From: Curvularia sp. ZM96
Lineage: Eukaryota > Ascomycota > Dothideomycetes > Pleosporales > Pleosporaceae
Reading direction: 5' to 3'
Assembly: GCA_022457065.1 (NCBI GenBank)
Contig: JAJGBQ010000001.1
Span: 1,364,001-1,428,000 of the forward strand
DNA: 64,000 nucleotides
Part shown: positions 46,338 through 57,562 of the stretch, one piece after another
How positions within the stretch are numbered: the first letter of the stretch is position 1
Layout of the letters: the number at the start of each line of letters is the position of its first letter
Position numbers and translations under genes: made by a program
The notes under the pieces: generated by a model
Databases searched by the model: none
Seen by the model: only the letters and a program-made list of their open reading frames with translations
What the model was told of the DNA's origin: nothing

Positions 46338-47601
46338 GCGGGTGCAGCCGCGCGCTGAAAGCAGCAGAAGCTGACGATCCATGCCCTTACGGAGTCCGAA
46401 CAGGCAATGTTCTGCTCTGCTCTGCTCTTTGTGTAAGCCATGCGCAGAAGCGAGTAGCAGAGTTAGCATACATATTATCACTGCACCACCATATGCATGC
46501 ATGCAAGCAAAGCCGACAGGGTAAACGAAGAGGTGGCGGCGAGTGCAGGAAGAAGGAAAAGCCTATGACTGTGTCACCTGGAAACCAAAGAAAAAAAAGG
46601 AAGAGGAGAGAGAGAAACGTAATCAGTACAAAGCCGTAAATGCTTACATCCAGCACGCTGGTACTCCGGCACAATCATACCCCTCCGTTGTCGCTGGTCT
46701 TACTGTACAGTAAAAAAACACATACGTAGTACGTACACCAAGGTGCCGCTTGGGCAACGCCAACCCTTGCGCATGCAGATGCCCGGGAACCCCCTAGTCT
46801 TGTCCCAAACCCTCCCCTACTTTACGCATGGAGGGGTAAATTGGGTAGCGAGTCAACCGCGGGGTAAAACAACGCCAACGAACCAGACGACTGTTGTCAA
46901 CAAACAGGGTGGCTGGGTATCAAGGGCTTATGCAAGCGTTATCAGTGCACATAATAAAGTTGCTGGGTTTTAACAGGCTTTAGGAGCAAAGCAAGCCTGC
47001 TGCGATAGGGACGAGCCGGAAAGCTAGAGTTCTGAGGGCTTGCAGTATGTGCTATGTGTGGGGGCCGCCGAGAGAAAGAGGTGTGTAGACGGTCCGGATG
47101 TGTGTCCGATGGCTATCTCCCCAACTCGAGGAAGGGTGGGGTGAGCACATACAAAGTCATGGTCACAAGGGCAACGGAGATGGCCGGTGTGTTATGCAAC
47201 TAGCAAAGCGATATCGTCATTGATAGGTCTACCCAGCAAAGAGAACCATTGGTCACCATCTATCTATCCTGCACCGTGATGTATGAGACTTGTATAGTGA
47301 TAGAGATAGAGATAAGGGAGCAAGAAAAACGAGTGCTCGATAGAAGGATGTGGTTGATTAGGAGCGCGGTAGTAGAAGCGCAGAAATGGTTGAGGAATAC
47401 AATAGCGATTGTTTGAGGGGGGGTATCATCAATCAACGAGAGGAATGTGAAGAGGGGTATCTTTTCAAGAAAACTCGCCGTGGCGATAAGGAGGCCGACA
47501 AACAAGAGAGCAAGACTTCTACCAGGTCTGCTTTACGATGGGTAATAGTCGGACAGAAAATAGATAAATAGATAAATAAAGAGGGAGCAAATGCGTTCCG
47601 T
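46338..47601. other. 1.26-kb intergenic region, 3' of MZT1 and of the acetyltransferase
   Basis: Two convergent 3' ends bound this region. It contains a purine-rich stretch at about 46555-46620 and short GATA-like repeats (AGATAAATAGATAAATAAAG) near 47560-47580. No gene is recognised. Confidence 0.45.
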
Positions 47602-48870
47602 CTATCTGCTGCCCCAGGTAGGGGAGCTCTGACGCTGGCGGAAGTTGCCTTTGGTGTCTGCGACTTTCCGTAGGGCCTTTTCGGCCTTGGCCTCTTGCTT
47701 ATTGAGGAAGCCGTTGAAGATAGGGGGCAGAACGCGCTTGGAATCTAGTGTACGTTAGAAAGAGTGTCTTAAGAACCACAGGGACAAAACTCACTGGCAT
47801 GGTCGGCGTCAAAAAGAATGCCATCTGCGCCGCGCTCGCCCGCAACCCTAACTGCCTCCTCCAAAAGACCCTCGCCCACACCTTTGCCGCGGTACTTGAG
47901 CTTGACGGTCCACGCGCGCACAACGGCCTTGCCTCTTCTCCTACGGCCGCGCTTCTTAGCAGCATCGTTGTCGGCCCAGCCGAGTACTAGAGAACCAATA
48001 ACGTCTTCACCCCACTTGACTACAATCATCCGGTCGTCACCGAGCCAGTCCATGTCAATGTCTTCGGCTAGGCCAATGTAGCCGCCAGTCATCCAGCGAA
48101 CGAAGATGAGATAGGTCATGCTGATGCCGCCGAGGGTGGTTACGAGCATTAGCTTGTCCTCGTACCAGCGCAGCATGTACTGCGCAGCAATGGCGACGGT
48201 GAGAAAGAAGGCCGAGAGGGAAATGGGGTGGAACATGAGCATTTTGCTGGCAACCTGGCGCTGCTGGGCGACCGAGTCGGCGACCAGGCGAAGACCCTCG
48301 ATGCGATCGTCTTCTGTCTCAGCCGTGTAAGTGGACAGTTGGGGCAACTCGTCGGCAGGCGCCTTGGGGGAGGTTGCTTCGGCAGATGACATGACTTGGG
48401 ATTCGGCGTGGGATACGTAGGGGTTGTACGGGGCGGTGGATGTCGAGTAGGACAGCGAGGTGGGCGGGACTGGTTGGATAAAGTGGTTGAGGCGGAAGTT
48501 GGTTGGCGTTGGGAGAGGCGAAGGTAGGTCGGGATCAATTCGGAGGTTTGCGCTCAGTGAAGTGAGGAATGCTGTTGTTGCGCGTTAGCCCCCGCGGATA
48601 AAAATCCAAGTACTATGTGATTTCCTTCCCATCCCGGCAACCGAGCACACGACCACGAAGCCGCAGCACAAAATCCAGAGGAAATGATTTTTTTTTCAAC
48701 GTACCCGCACTTGTTCGGAAGCCCGGTAGCGACGGAATGGCGGGAATGGCTTTTTCGATGCCGGAGTAGTGGTTCACAACGACGGTATCCTGACCCAAAA
48801 ACTGCTGTCGTGGAAAGGCGTGCGGACCAGGTGGGACCTTAAGATGGCTTGGAGGAAGTTGACGACGCAT
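47602..48870 (-). CDS. Membrane-anchored GNAT-family N-acetyltransferase
   Basis: Three exons: 48870-48705, 48571-47795, 47744-47602; 361 residues, introns 133 and 50 bp. The first exon is needed because the frame stays open and Pro/Ser-rich upstream of the internal Met at residue 116, back to a good CAG acceptor. Two hydrophobic segments lie at about 166-190 (SLSAFFLTVAIAAQYML) and 195-216 (LMLVTTLGGISMTYLIFVRW). The GNAT domain follows, with WGEDVIGSLVLGW and the acetyl-CoA loop YRGKGVGEGLL at about 282-292. The C-terminus is basic (RQRQSSPTWGSR). Twin membrane segments before a GNAT fold recall NAT8-type lumenal or cytosolic-facing enzymes, but I cannot assign a substrate. Confidence 0.8.
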
Positions 48871-51800
48871 CTTTATAAAACAAGACGGGAACTCGGGAGT
48901 GCTTTTTTAGACGAAGGCGCCCAGTGACATATACAAAGGGGGCCGGCGGCGAGGGCGTTATGCTGAGAGAGGAATGGAAGAAAAGTAGCAGGGACCAGCC
49001 AGAAGGAGGAAGCAGAGCACGTGGGATTAAATCGAGGTTGACAAAGGTATAGTGACGAGGAAGGAAACAGCCAGGGTGGGTTCAGGTAGCAGGTCTAGAA
49101 TGGTTTCGCCAGGCAGGCCACCAGGAAGAAACACGAGACATGACGGCGGGCAGAGGGGCGTTTTAGTAGTGGGATGGCAGGCCAAGCCCGGTGATGTCGA
49201 AAACGGCCATTTGCGCTTCAGCTGGGCAGGGCAAGGGAAAAAAATGCGTCGACGATAGGCGTGCACAGGCCATGGCGCGGCAGGACAGAGGCGAGCCATG
49301 GCAGATCTTAACACACACGACAGGCCAGGCCCACGCGCCTCAAACCCCGGCCCTGGCCTGCTCTGCCTCAGCTCGACCGCCGCCCTTGTGATTGGGACCA
49401 GAGATAAGACGACTGCAATGCATCGCATGCCTGGGACTGGCGGGCGGCGCCGTGGGGCTACCCACCTATTCCTCTCTACATACGCTACGCTATGTATGTA
49501 TGCTGTTGGTTTTTGATGGAGGTGCAGTCTGCTGCTGCTAGTCACTCACCCTCTCCGCCAGTCAACCCTCGCGCCTGCTTGGCTACAACTCTAGCCAGAT
49601 GCTTATGTCGGCTCCTACTACAACGTATCCGCGGCCTAGATTCACTGGCGGCGCCATCGGTCATCATGACCGTCTGTCCAACGGCTGCAGAGCTCCGTCA
49701 TCCAGCACCCGGCTGCCGACTCTGTCCATCCAACCAGCACCGCCAGCTTCGCATCCATGACTACGACCGTCGTCGTGACTATCCACGACGAGCACAGAAA
49801 GGACAAGCGCAAGCGAGCATGAACACGCGACGCCTAGGCGCTGTTCCTCCCCCCGCCAACTAGGCCCCATCCAGCCGCCGTACAGACCACTCTGCATCAA
49901 TCTCAAACCCATCCTCCGCGACACAATCCCCCAAAACGTGCCCGAGCAAACGAACATGAAACGAACTACCGTGTTGCAGACCCAGGCTTGCGTAGCCTTT
50001 GCTTCTGCCGTGGTACAACCCTCCTTGCAGTGACCAACAGGCTAGCTAACCCCTCCCTCCCTGCGTTTCCTTGCCCGCTCGATTACACCCCGGGGTCCAC
50101 TTCGATTGCGCGTTCCGCTTCTCGTTGTACAGTACGCCTAACGGTCCTTTGAATAGCATCCGCATTACTGTACCGCCGCGAACACGGCCGGGCGCCTGCA
50201 GACTTGTCGATACACGGCCTCTTTCCCATCTGCCAATCCTCGCCTTGGCACCATCCGATCGCACCCGCACCTGCACGTGCGAATGGCGGTAAACAAAACA
50301 AGAAAAGCAATACTATTTTGAAAAAAAAAGAAGAAAAAAGAAGATCATCACAAGGCCCTTATTCACTGCAAGCCATTCCCGCAATAGAATGGCTCCATGG
50401 TCTCTACCTCTTTCATGCTCCACTCACACGCATCACGCATTGAAAAAGATCTCCAGTCATACCTTACCTGACAACCAATCGCTCCAGCTTACTTCTGCCC
50501 TTGCACCAACCAGACTGCATACAATTGCCATCTGACGTGTGTCTTTCCCCACAATTGCATGCGCATTGCCCGCTCGTTCGCTGAAACCGCCGCTCAAGCT
50601 TTCCTACTGGCTCTCCAAGACGGCGAGATAGACACACAGTACATGCAAATGGCGAAAGAAAAAAGAGAACAAACTGTGCGTACGCGGTGTCCTTTACACC
50701 GCTAAACCCTCTCTAGCTCCAATGAATATAGCACATGCACATGCACCCCCTCCTCCTCAAACAAACTCGTTTCGAGCACATCTCGCCTCCATTCCTTTCC
50801 CCAGGCTCTCTCGCTTCAGCATCGATCAGATGCACACACAGACACCAAAGCTTACCCGCCCGCACCCACGCCGCAACGACCACATTGTAAGAGAGAGCAG
50901 CCGAGTCAGCACCGCCCCAACAGCCCGGTTCTGACAACTTCTCTCACATCCGTATCATATATCTTACCCGCCCTGCCCATTTAATTCGTGCGCTTCTTTT
51001 CTAACATGTGTTGCACAAAGTACGCCTAGAGTGCATGTTGAACTCAAGCAACACCCGCAACAACGGATATATTACGAAACCTCTTGGCATCGAAGGGGGT
51101 TGTGTGGGGTGGTAGGCCCAATGTTTCACGTTTCGGCGCCTGCAACCCTTTTTTTTCTTTCCCTTTTACTCAATAAAAACTACCCATTCCTAGTTGGTAG
51201 GTAGCTAACCAACTAACCCGCAACCGTTTAGTCTTGGCATGCGCTCTTTTGCGCCCCTTTTCTTTTCTTTCCCTTTTGTGTGGTAGTAACTATATACATG
51301 GACTAAGTATCATAAGTCCGTGCCTTTGAGAATGGAAAATAAAACACATACGAACTAGACATGGTGTGGACGGACGCAACGGGACGGACACACACCAGAA
51401 TAGGATTCTACTACCCCCTTTCTGGGGGAAAGATGGAGAGAAGGGGTGGAAAACAATATTAGAAACAAATAAACAAACAACTCAAACTGGGGTGAACCAG
51501 GAAACTAATTCCCTCATTGGAATGACTGGACTGGGAATGGCTTGCGCGTACATACTGTGTACAGGATATAAAAACTCTTGCCTATCGCCTCCCCCTTCAC
51601 ATGCTTTGACTTCTCCCAGAGTGAGATTCATGTGGGAATCTTGTTATGCTTTGATAACTGGTTTTTCTTTACCCTCGGCTTTATTCTTCCGTCAATCTGT
51701 CATCCGCGTGCAGGCAAAGCCAGCGTGATAGTCACAGGTAGTGTCCGTATTTGGCAGGATACTTCATGCGGTTAAACTAAGCTGTATGAGGTATACTTTG

Positions 51801-52313
51801 CTGATTTGTCGCTTACTCTACGCACCACCTGATGTCATGCATAAGAGAGTACCCAAACCACTTCAAGTTTTGTCTTGATTAACCTACTTACTTAACTAGT
51901 CCTCTTTTTTTCTTTCCAAGAGAGGAGATTTCTTTTAGCCATCTACGTACACAACAAACGCAGCGTCGTATCAAGTTGTTTTGATATGTATATGTGTATG
52001 CCGCTGCCGTACCCGTTCTAAGTATTCCCCAATAGAAGAAAAGAAAGAAAGAACATAAAATAACGACGAGAACCACTCCACCCTTTTCTTCTAATCCAGC
52101 ATGGGAATCTCTCTCATGTCATGCAATCAACAACAAACTTTCGTCAAAAAGAAAAAGAATAGACACCCGCCTGCTAATCATCCAAACCGACCCCGGTATT
52201 AAACATGCTCGTATATATACGCCCGAAAGCAAAATGGGCTGCTCGTCAACAACGAACCCGCGCAGTCCGCAACGGACTCTACCCCCACTATGAACCACTG
52301 CACCACACTTGCT
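48871..52313. other. 3.4-kb gene-poor region between the acetyltransferase and the kinase
   Basis: This holds the acetyltransferase promoter (about 48.9-49.5 kb) and the kinase 3' region. Open frames on both strands are short and low complexity. There are long C/T-rich stretches, an A-rich purine run at about 50318-50345, and a short hairpin (AGTTGGT..ACCAACT) near 51192-51214. No gene is supported. Confidence 0.45.
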
Positions 52314-54716
52314 TCACTTCTTCTGCTGTGTGTTCGGTGCAGAAGATCCGCCAGCGCCAGGCTCTAGTGTGTGCTCATGGTTCCCTGCTCGTATTATCCT
52401 GCCGCCTTCTTCTTGCGAACACACTTCACTATTCATGACCCATTTGTCTTCAAGAATCTCATCCAACGTGGCCCGTTTCTTAGGATCGACTTCCAACATT
52501 CTGCCTATGATATGCCTACTTTCCCTAGGCAGCAGACGCAGCAGGCGCCACGGACCCTTGATGACCTGAGGCGGCTGCTGGCCATTGGATGCTGATCCGC
52601 GTTGGTCACTCGAGCCATGATCCGACGTCTGGTGGCGAGACGCAGGCTCAGAGGTGGTTCCGGATTGCCGGCGTTCATCACGTGCAGTACTCTCCAGGTC
52701 GGTAGATGATTTGGACGGCCCGGTGATTGACCTCGGTCCATCGTTGGGTGGAGACACAAAGAGCTTGTACGAATTGTCGGATATCCGCGGAGCTTTCCAA
52801 GGGAACCGGCGTAACGTCATGCAGCAGAACATGATGGCAAGCGACCAAATGTCGGTAGGCTGTGGGTCATATTTGGACAAATCATACACCTCAGGAGCAA
52901 GATATGGATCTGAACCGACGATACCTGGACCCAAATTAGCTAATGCCGTCATTGTACCATACCGTGTCACTTACCACTGGCGAGAACGATTTCATCCTCA
53001 AACGGATACTTGAAAACAGCTGCACTGCCAAAATCAATAATCTTCATGATTCCATGCTCGTTGACAACAACATTATCAAGCTTGAGATCGCGGTGAGCCA
53101 AGCCCATGCTGTGAAGATAGGTGACTCCGTTCAAAATCTGTAGCGTGGCACAGGCAACCTCCTCGCGACTCATCTTTCCCGTCATTACTATTGCGAAAAG
53201 ATCATAAGGAGCGTATTCCATGACGACGTAGTAGTTGCCCTTTTCGTTAACCAAGTCCATGGTTTCGATGATGTTTCCGTGATGGAGCGTCGATCCAATG
53301 CAGAACTCGGAAGTGACCTTTTTGTTGTAGTCTTTTTCAGACTCGTACGAATGGCGGTTACGAAACTGCTTGACGGCAAAAGTGGTGCCATCACTACTTC
53401 GCTTCATAAGTCGAACCGAGCCACCGGCACCGGATCCCAAAACTTTGCCGAATTTGCCGTACTTGCTCTGAAGGCCGTGATCGTCGGCAAAAGGTACGCT
53501 CATCGATCCATTTGTGATAGGTGGTGTCATGGTTCCGGACTTGCTCGATTTGATCTTTTGGCTCTTGACTGATGGCGCAGGGGATTCCTTTCGTTTTTCC
53601 TTGTCCTTGTCCTTCTTGTGTCCAATCTTGAAGAAGCGCTTGAGTTCAGACATGGATCCATGGTGTTTTCCCGTCTGGGACTTGGCGTCTTCCACATCAG
53701 AGTTGTACGACTTGACGGACTTCTTGCCGAATATGCTCGACCGCTTGCTATCCTCCTTATCGGAATCAGTGCCTTTGGAACGTGGCAGTTGATATACTGA
53801 TGATGCTGCCGAACTGCGCCCATCACGGCCACCGTAGATGTAGCGAGCCTCGAGTGAGTCCAAGTTCCTCGCCTGTGCTGCCCTCTTGGAACGGGCATAA
53901 GTGTCTTCCCTCTCTCCTTGCGGCGTGTATGGTCGACTGCTAGGTGCCGGGGACGAAGGACCTGACGTGCGATCACCGCCGGATCCAGCCGGACTAGCGT
54001 CCCGAGAGTTTGGATTGGAATCACCAGTAGGGCCCATAGTAAATGCTGGACCGCGTTTCGGGAGGGGTTGAACTATGTCAGGCAAGTCTGAGGATGGTCG
54101 TGGAGATTGCGGTGCTGTTTTCGGCGATCCGGGAACTGCTAGAGAGGGCTGGCTACCATTCTGATTCTGCACCGATGAATCCATGGACGTTGGTGGAGGC
54201 TCATGGGGAGGTGAAATTTGCGGGGTCATCAGGGCGGGGTCGCTGGCACGCTTCTTGTGTCCTTGCCCAATAGTCTTTTCATCCCGGGACGAAGTTCCCG
54301 CCGGTGTCAATGGTGGAGAGTGCATGGCGGAGGCTGGTGAAGAAGGTATGGATGAGCGATGAGCGGAATGTCCTGAGGCTGTTCGCGAGGCTGGGGCTGG
54401 CGAAGGGGCCTTGAACGTGTTAGCAGTGTGAGGGTCAATGGCGGCACGGCATGCTCTTGAATTTACTTACCCGGGACGGTGGAAGTGAGACGGGCTCGAA
54501 GGAGAAGTTCTCCATGCGCTTTGCCTGCATGCGTGATTTCTGGAGGGTCGTCGACAGATTGCGTAGCTCTTCCTCGGCCTGAGGACTCAATGGACCATTC
54601 TGGGGCGCTTTCGCGGAGCCAGTGAGGTCGGCAACATCCTTTACAGCCTGCTCGGGCTCAATTTCTTCGCGGACGTCGCTGAAGCGAACAGACTGGGCTG
54701 GCGGGGTGGACGTCAT
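52314..54716 (-). CDS. SAT4: HAL4/SAT4-type serine/threonine protein kinase
   Basis: Three exons: 54716-54471, 54409-52975, 52924-52314; 763 residues, introns 61 and 50 bp. About 400 N-terminal residues are Ser/Pro rich and probably disordered. The kinase domain begins near residue 399 (GKVLGSGAGGSV), with VAIK-type Lys in FAVKQF (K429), HRDLKLDN (Asp about 523) and IDFGSA (Asp about 542), followed by VGSDPYLAPEV. A low-complexity insert of about 75 residues sits between the F and G helices region and GPWRLLRLLPRESR, as in fungal HAL4/NPR1 relatives. Yeast SAT4 (HAL4) stabilises the Trk potassium transporters and gives salt tolerance. The catalytic residues are intact. NPR1-family membership is sure; the SAT4 branch is likely. 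Confidence 0.87.
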
Positions 54717-55650
54717 GATGGGGTGGTGACGATGGGAACAGAGTTCTGTCAGAAAAGGTCAGCTAGGTTAGTCTAGGCCATGACGAAAGGCGCAGAGGCC
54801 TAGGAGGGATAGCGTGCGCTTACTGCAGTCAAGAGGCAGACAAGGTGCTGGGCGCGCGCTTGTCGCTCAGCAGAAGCTCCGTGAGGCGGAGGGTGCGATG
54901 GGCCGAAGAGCCGATACGGACGACCAGACGGTGGAATGAGGAGAGTGAGGAGGGCTGCTCGTGTGCCTGACTACAGAACATGGAGGTTCGTCATGGGCGA
55001 CTAATCGGATGGAGCCCCGCGCTAGTCGTAGGCTGGGTACTGCCAATTCGGCAGCACTACCGCGGAGAGGTCGGAAGCAGCGCAGGCGAGGACGATCGGG
55101 GCCGGGGTCGCGGCGGCGGTGGTGGTGGTGATGCTGGGGGCAGCGATGGTGGTGGTGGTGGTCGAGGGCGTGTCGTCGGACGTGTGTCGAGGTGAAAAGC
55201 GAGGGCAGAAAAGCGGCGAGAGTGATCTTCAGAGGGGTCGTCGCACATGGCGCGGGTTGCCCTATCCGTCCGTAACAACATCGGGAAGCTGCGGCTAAGC
55301 CTCGACCCTTTGGGCATGCGCCAACCGCCTCTGTTGTCTGCTCGCTCCAGTCGGTGGTAGCCAGTCGCCTGCGCGCACCAGCAGCCCACCAGACTCCTCT
55401 CCACTCTCTCCTGGTGCCAGAGACGCAGCTTCTGCAACCCCCAAACCGACACATCAGCCTGCTCCACTCGCCGTTGGTCTCGCCCTTGGCCGTACTGCCG
55501 TGCTCTTGCTCCCTCCAAATTCCCGCCCCAGGCCCTGTCGAACAAGCCTTTACAGAGTTTTTTTTTTACCCAGACCGCCTCCAATCAAAGCCGATCCGCC
55601 GCCTCTAGTTACGCACGCCTCGTTGCATAGTGCGTCGCCCTGTCCGCAGC
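54717..55650. promoter_or_regulatory. Divergent 5' region between the SAT4-type kinase and SVF1
   Basis: This 934-bp region holds two 5' leaders. A GGT-rich run lies at about 55110-55172 and a CT-rich, T-tract leader (TTTTTTTT near 55560) precedes SVF1. Frames across it are compositional artefacts. Confidence 0.4.
55110..55172 (+). repeat. GGT-rich low-complexity tract
   Basis: Two runs of GGT repeats separated by a GGGGG-containing spacer lie on the plus strand. The tract could form a G-quadruplex, which is inference. Confidence 0.7.
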
Positions 55651-56943
55651 ATGTTCAGTTGGGCAAAGTCTACGTGAGTGAGGGCTGACGGTCGGCTGGG
55701 TTGGATTCGACAATGAACGCATCCTGACAAATGCAGGCTAGCCGCGGTTGCCGGCACCCAGGAGCCCGAATACGGCCCTGATGCCATCCAGCCCGTGGGA
55801 AAGAAGGGCGACGAGCCCGCCTACACGGAGCTGACCAAGGCCCATCTCAAGTGGGCCACGCTCGACTACACCAATGTCGAGACGCAGACCTTCTACCTCT
55901 TCACCGATGCCGGCCACAAGGCCTTCCTGCAGGTCATTTACAACAACATTGCGTATGTGGACGTGTCGACAGACGACTGTTGCTTCCCTGCTTACATTCC
56001 ACAGTGGCCTGCGTGTGACGGTGCAGTTCAACTGCAAGATCTTCTACCCCAACAACGAGAAGCCCTTCCTCTGGGTCAGCGACCCCGTCTCCAACTACGG
56101 CTTTGACGAGGAGAAGCACTCCTTCTTTGCTGATGGCGTCTCGATTGAGCTCTCCGAGGACGGCAATGCCTACACCATCAAGGCTGCCGTCAACGAGGCC
56201 AGCATGATCAACGTCAAGTTTACCAGGACTGCCCCCGGCTTCATGGGCGGACGAGACGGCACCACCAACTATGGCACCAACCCCAAGGAACCCTGGGGCT
56301 CCATGCACCACCACTTCTGGCCGCGATGCAGCGTCGAGGGTACCATCATCACCAAGGAGGAACAGATTGACGTCAAGGGCCGCGGTATGCTGAGCCATGC
56401 TCTCCAGGGAATGAAGCCCCACCATGCTGGTAAGACTCGTGCGTCATGTTTACACACTCCATGCTAACCCATTCAGCTGCCCGGTGGAACTTTGTCAACT
56501 TCCAGTCCCCCTCGTACTCGGCCATCATCATGGAGTTCACTACTCCCGCCTCGTACGCATCTACCGTCGTCCGAGTCGCCGGTATTGCTACGGATGGCAA
56601 GCTCCTCTTTGCAAACACCGAGGGTGATGTGAAGCACACAGAGACCAAACAAGATGAGACTGGTTGGTCCGCGCCTTCAGCAGCCAGCTATCACTGGGTT
56701 GGGAAGACGGAGGATGGCAAGGAAGTCACTGCAGACCTGGCAGGCGCGCTCGGCGACAAGATTGACCGCGTCGATGTCATGGCCGAGGTGCCAGGCTTTG
56801 TCAAGGCCATTGTTGCCAGCGCCGCAGGCACCAAGCCTTATATCTACCAGTATGCGCCCAAGATGACCATCAAGGTCAAGGTGGGTGACGAGGTCAAGGA
56901 GGAGGAGGGCACTCTCTTCACCGAGGCTACCTTTATCTCGTAG
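55651..56943 (+). CDS. SVF1: Survival factor SVF1 (oxidative stress and sphingolipid protein)
   Basis: Four exons: 55651-55673, 55737-55952, 56005-56429, 56477-56943; 376 residues, introns 63, 52 and 47 bp. Joins restore MFSWAKSTLAAVAGTQEPEY, YNNIAGLRVTVQFN and MKPHHAAARWNFVNF. Characteristic strings are VSDPVSNYGFDEEKHSFFADG, MHHHFWPRCSVEGTI and GKGRGMLSHALQGMKPHHA-like segments of the Svf1 lipocalin-like fold. In yeast SVF1 protects against oxidative stress and has been linked to ceramide transport from ER to Golgi. The N-terminal amphipathic stretch MFSWAKSTLAAV is the likely membrane-binding helix. Confidence 0.93.
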
Positions 56944-57108
56944 CGGATCTCGTAGCGGGTCTCTCCGGGCTTGGATATGACGACCCAGCCAACCTTGATA
57001 CCCTAGTAGTTGTAATGCATCAGGACTATTTAATGAATAACGTCGTTACGCGTGCTATTTCTTGGTTGCAGGCATGCACGTCACGTGTGATGTTTGGCAG
57101 CCTCTCCC

Positions 57109-57332
57109 ACACCTGGTAAAACCGGAGGATGGGGACCTACAGAACTACTCCTACATTCGAGTAAAACTAGCAAACAATGAGTAACTGTGACAACTAGTTG
57201 CAGCTACTTTGAAGTATTATGCTCTTAGCAATTCCAACTACTTGCAAAAGTTGCTGCAGTCAGCACAATTATTTTTTAATTGTGTTGACAGCATAGGTGA
57301 GTTCATGTTGATTCTCCGGTTTTACTGGGTGT
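57109..57332. mobile_element. MITE-like element with 22-bp terminal inverted repeats
   Basis: The left end ACACCTGGTAAAACCGGAGG and the right end, read on the other strand, ACACCCAGTAAAACCGGAGA match at 19 of 22 positions over the full 22 bp (57109-57130 and 57311-57332). The interior is AT rich and non-coding and contains a second inverted repeat at 57259-57289. Size and structure fit a miniature inverted-repeat transposable element, but I see no clear target-site duplication. Confidence 0.55.
57259..57289. repeat. Inner hairpin of the MITE-like element
   Basis: Thirteen-base arms (GTCAGCACAATTA and TAATTGTGTTGAC) flank a five-T loop with one G-T type mismatch. It would fold into a stable stem in RNA or single-stranded DNA. 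Confidence 0.75.
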
Positions 57333-57463
57333 AGGTGCAGCGGACCTCACGCTGTGGTTCAACACTGTCTTACTTTGAGGTCCAAGCCCCGCTATCAGTA
57401 CCCCACGCTCTCATTACCTGTGTCTGACGCCTGGCATTCACATGACAGCGCGTCCTAGCCAAG

Positions 57464-57477
57464 ACGCGTCGACGCGT
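57464..57477. promoter_or_regulatory. Palindromic double MluI cell-cycle box upstream of the H4 variant
   Basis: ACGCGTCGACGCGT is a perfect 14-bp palindrome consisting of two ACGCGT sites two bases apart. It ends 85 bp before the ATG of the H4-variant gene. ACGCGT is the core bound by MBF-type factors that drive G1/S genes in fungi, so S-phase expression is a reasonable inference. Confidence 0.55.
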
Positions 57478-57562
57478 AGCAGAATGCGGCACAGTTAACC
57501 TTGAAACTCACACCACATTTCCACCTTTACTTGACTACAACTCAACTGCGACACCTAATACA

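Larger units (their letters stand above)
56944..57562. promoter_or_regulatory. Region between SVF1 and the H4 variant, holding a MITE-like element and MCB palindrome
   Basis: These 619 bp contain the SVF1 3' end, a 224-bp inverted-repeat element and the promoter of the H4-variant gene. Both inner features are listed separately. No other gene was seen. Confidence 0.5.

Noticed and set aside
49027..49545. 172-codon minus-strand frame
   Set aside because: Low-complexity Pro/Ser/Arg content in the acetyltransferase promoter region; no conserved motif.
55057..55584. Minus-strand frame of about 175 codons
   Set aside because: It is made of Pro/Arg/His repeats caused by the GGT tract and lies in a divergent promoter.
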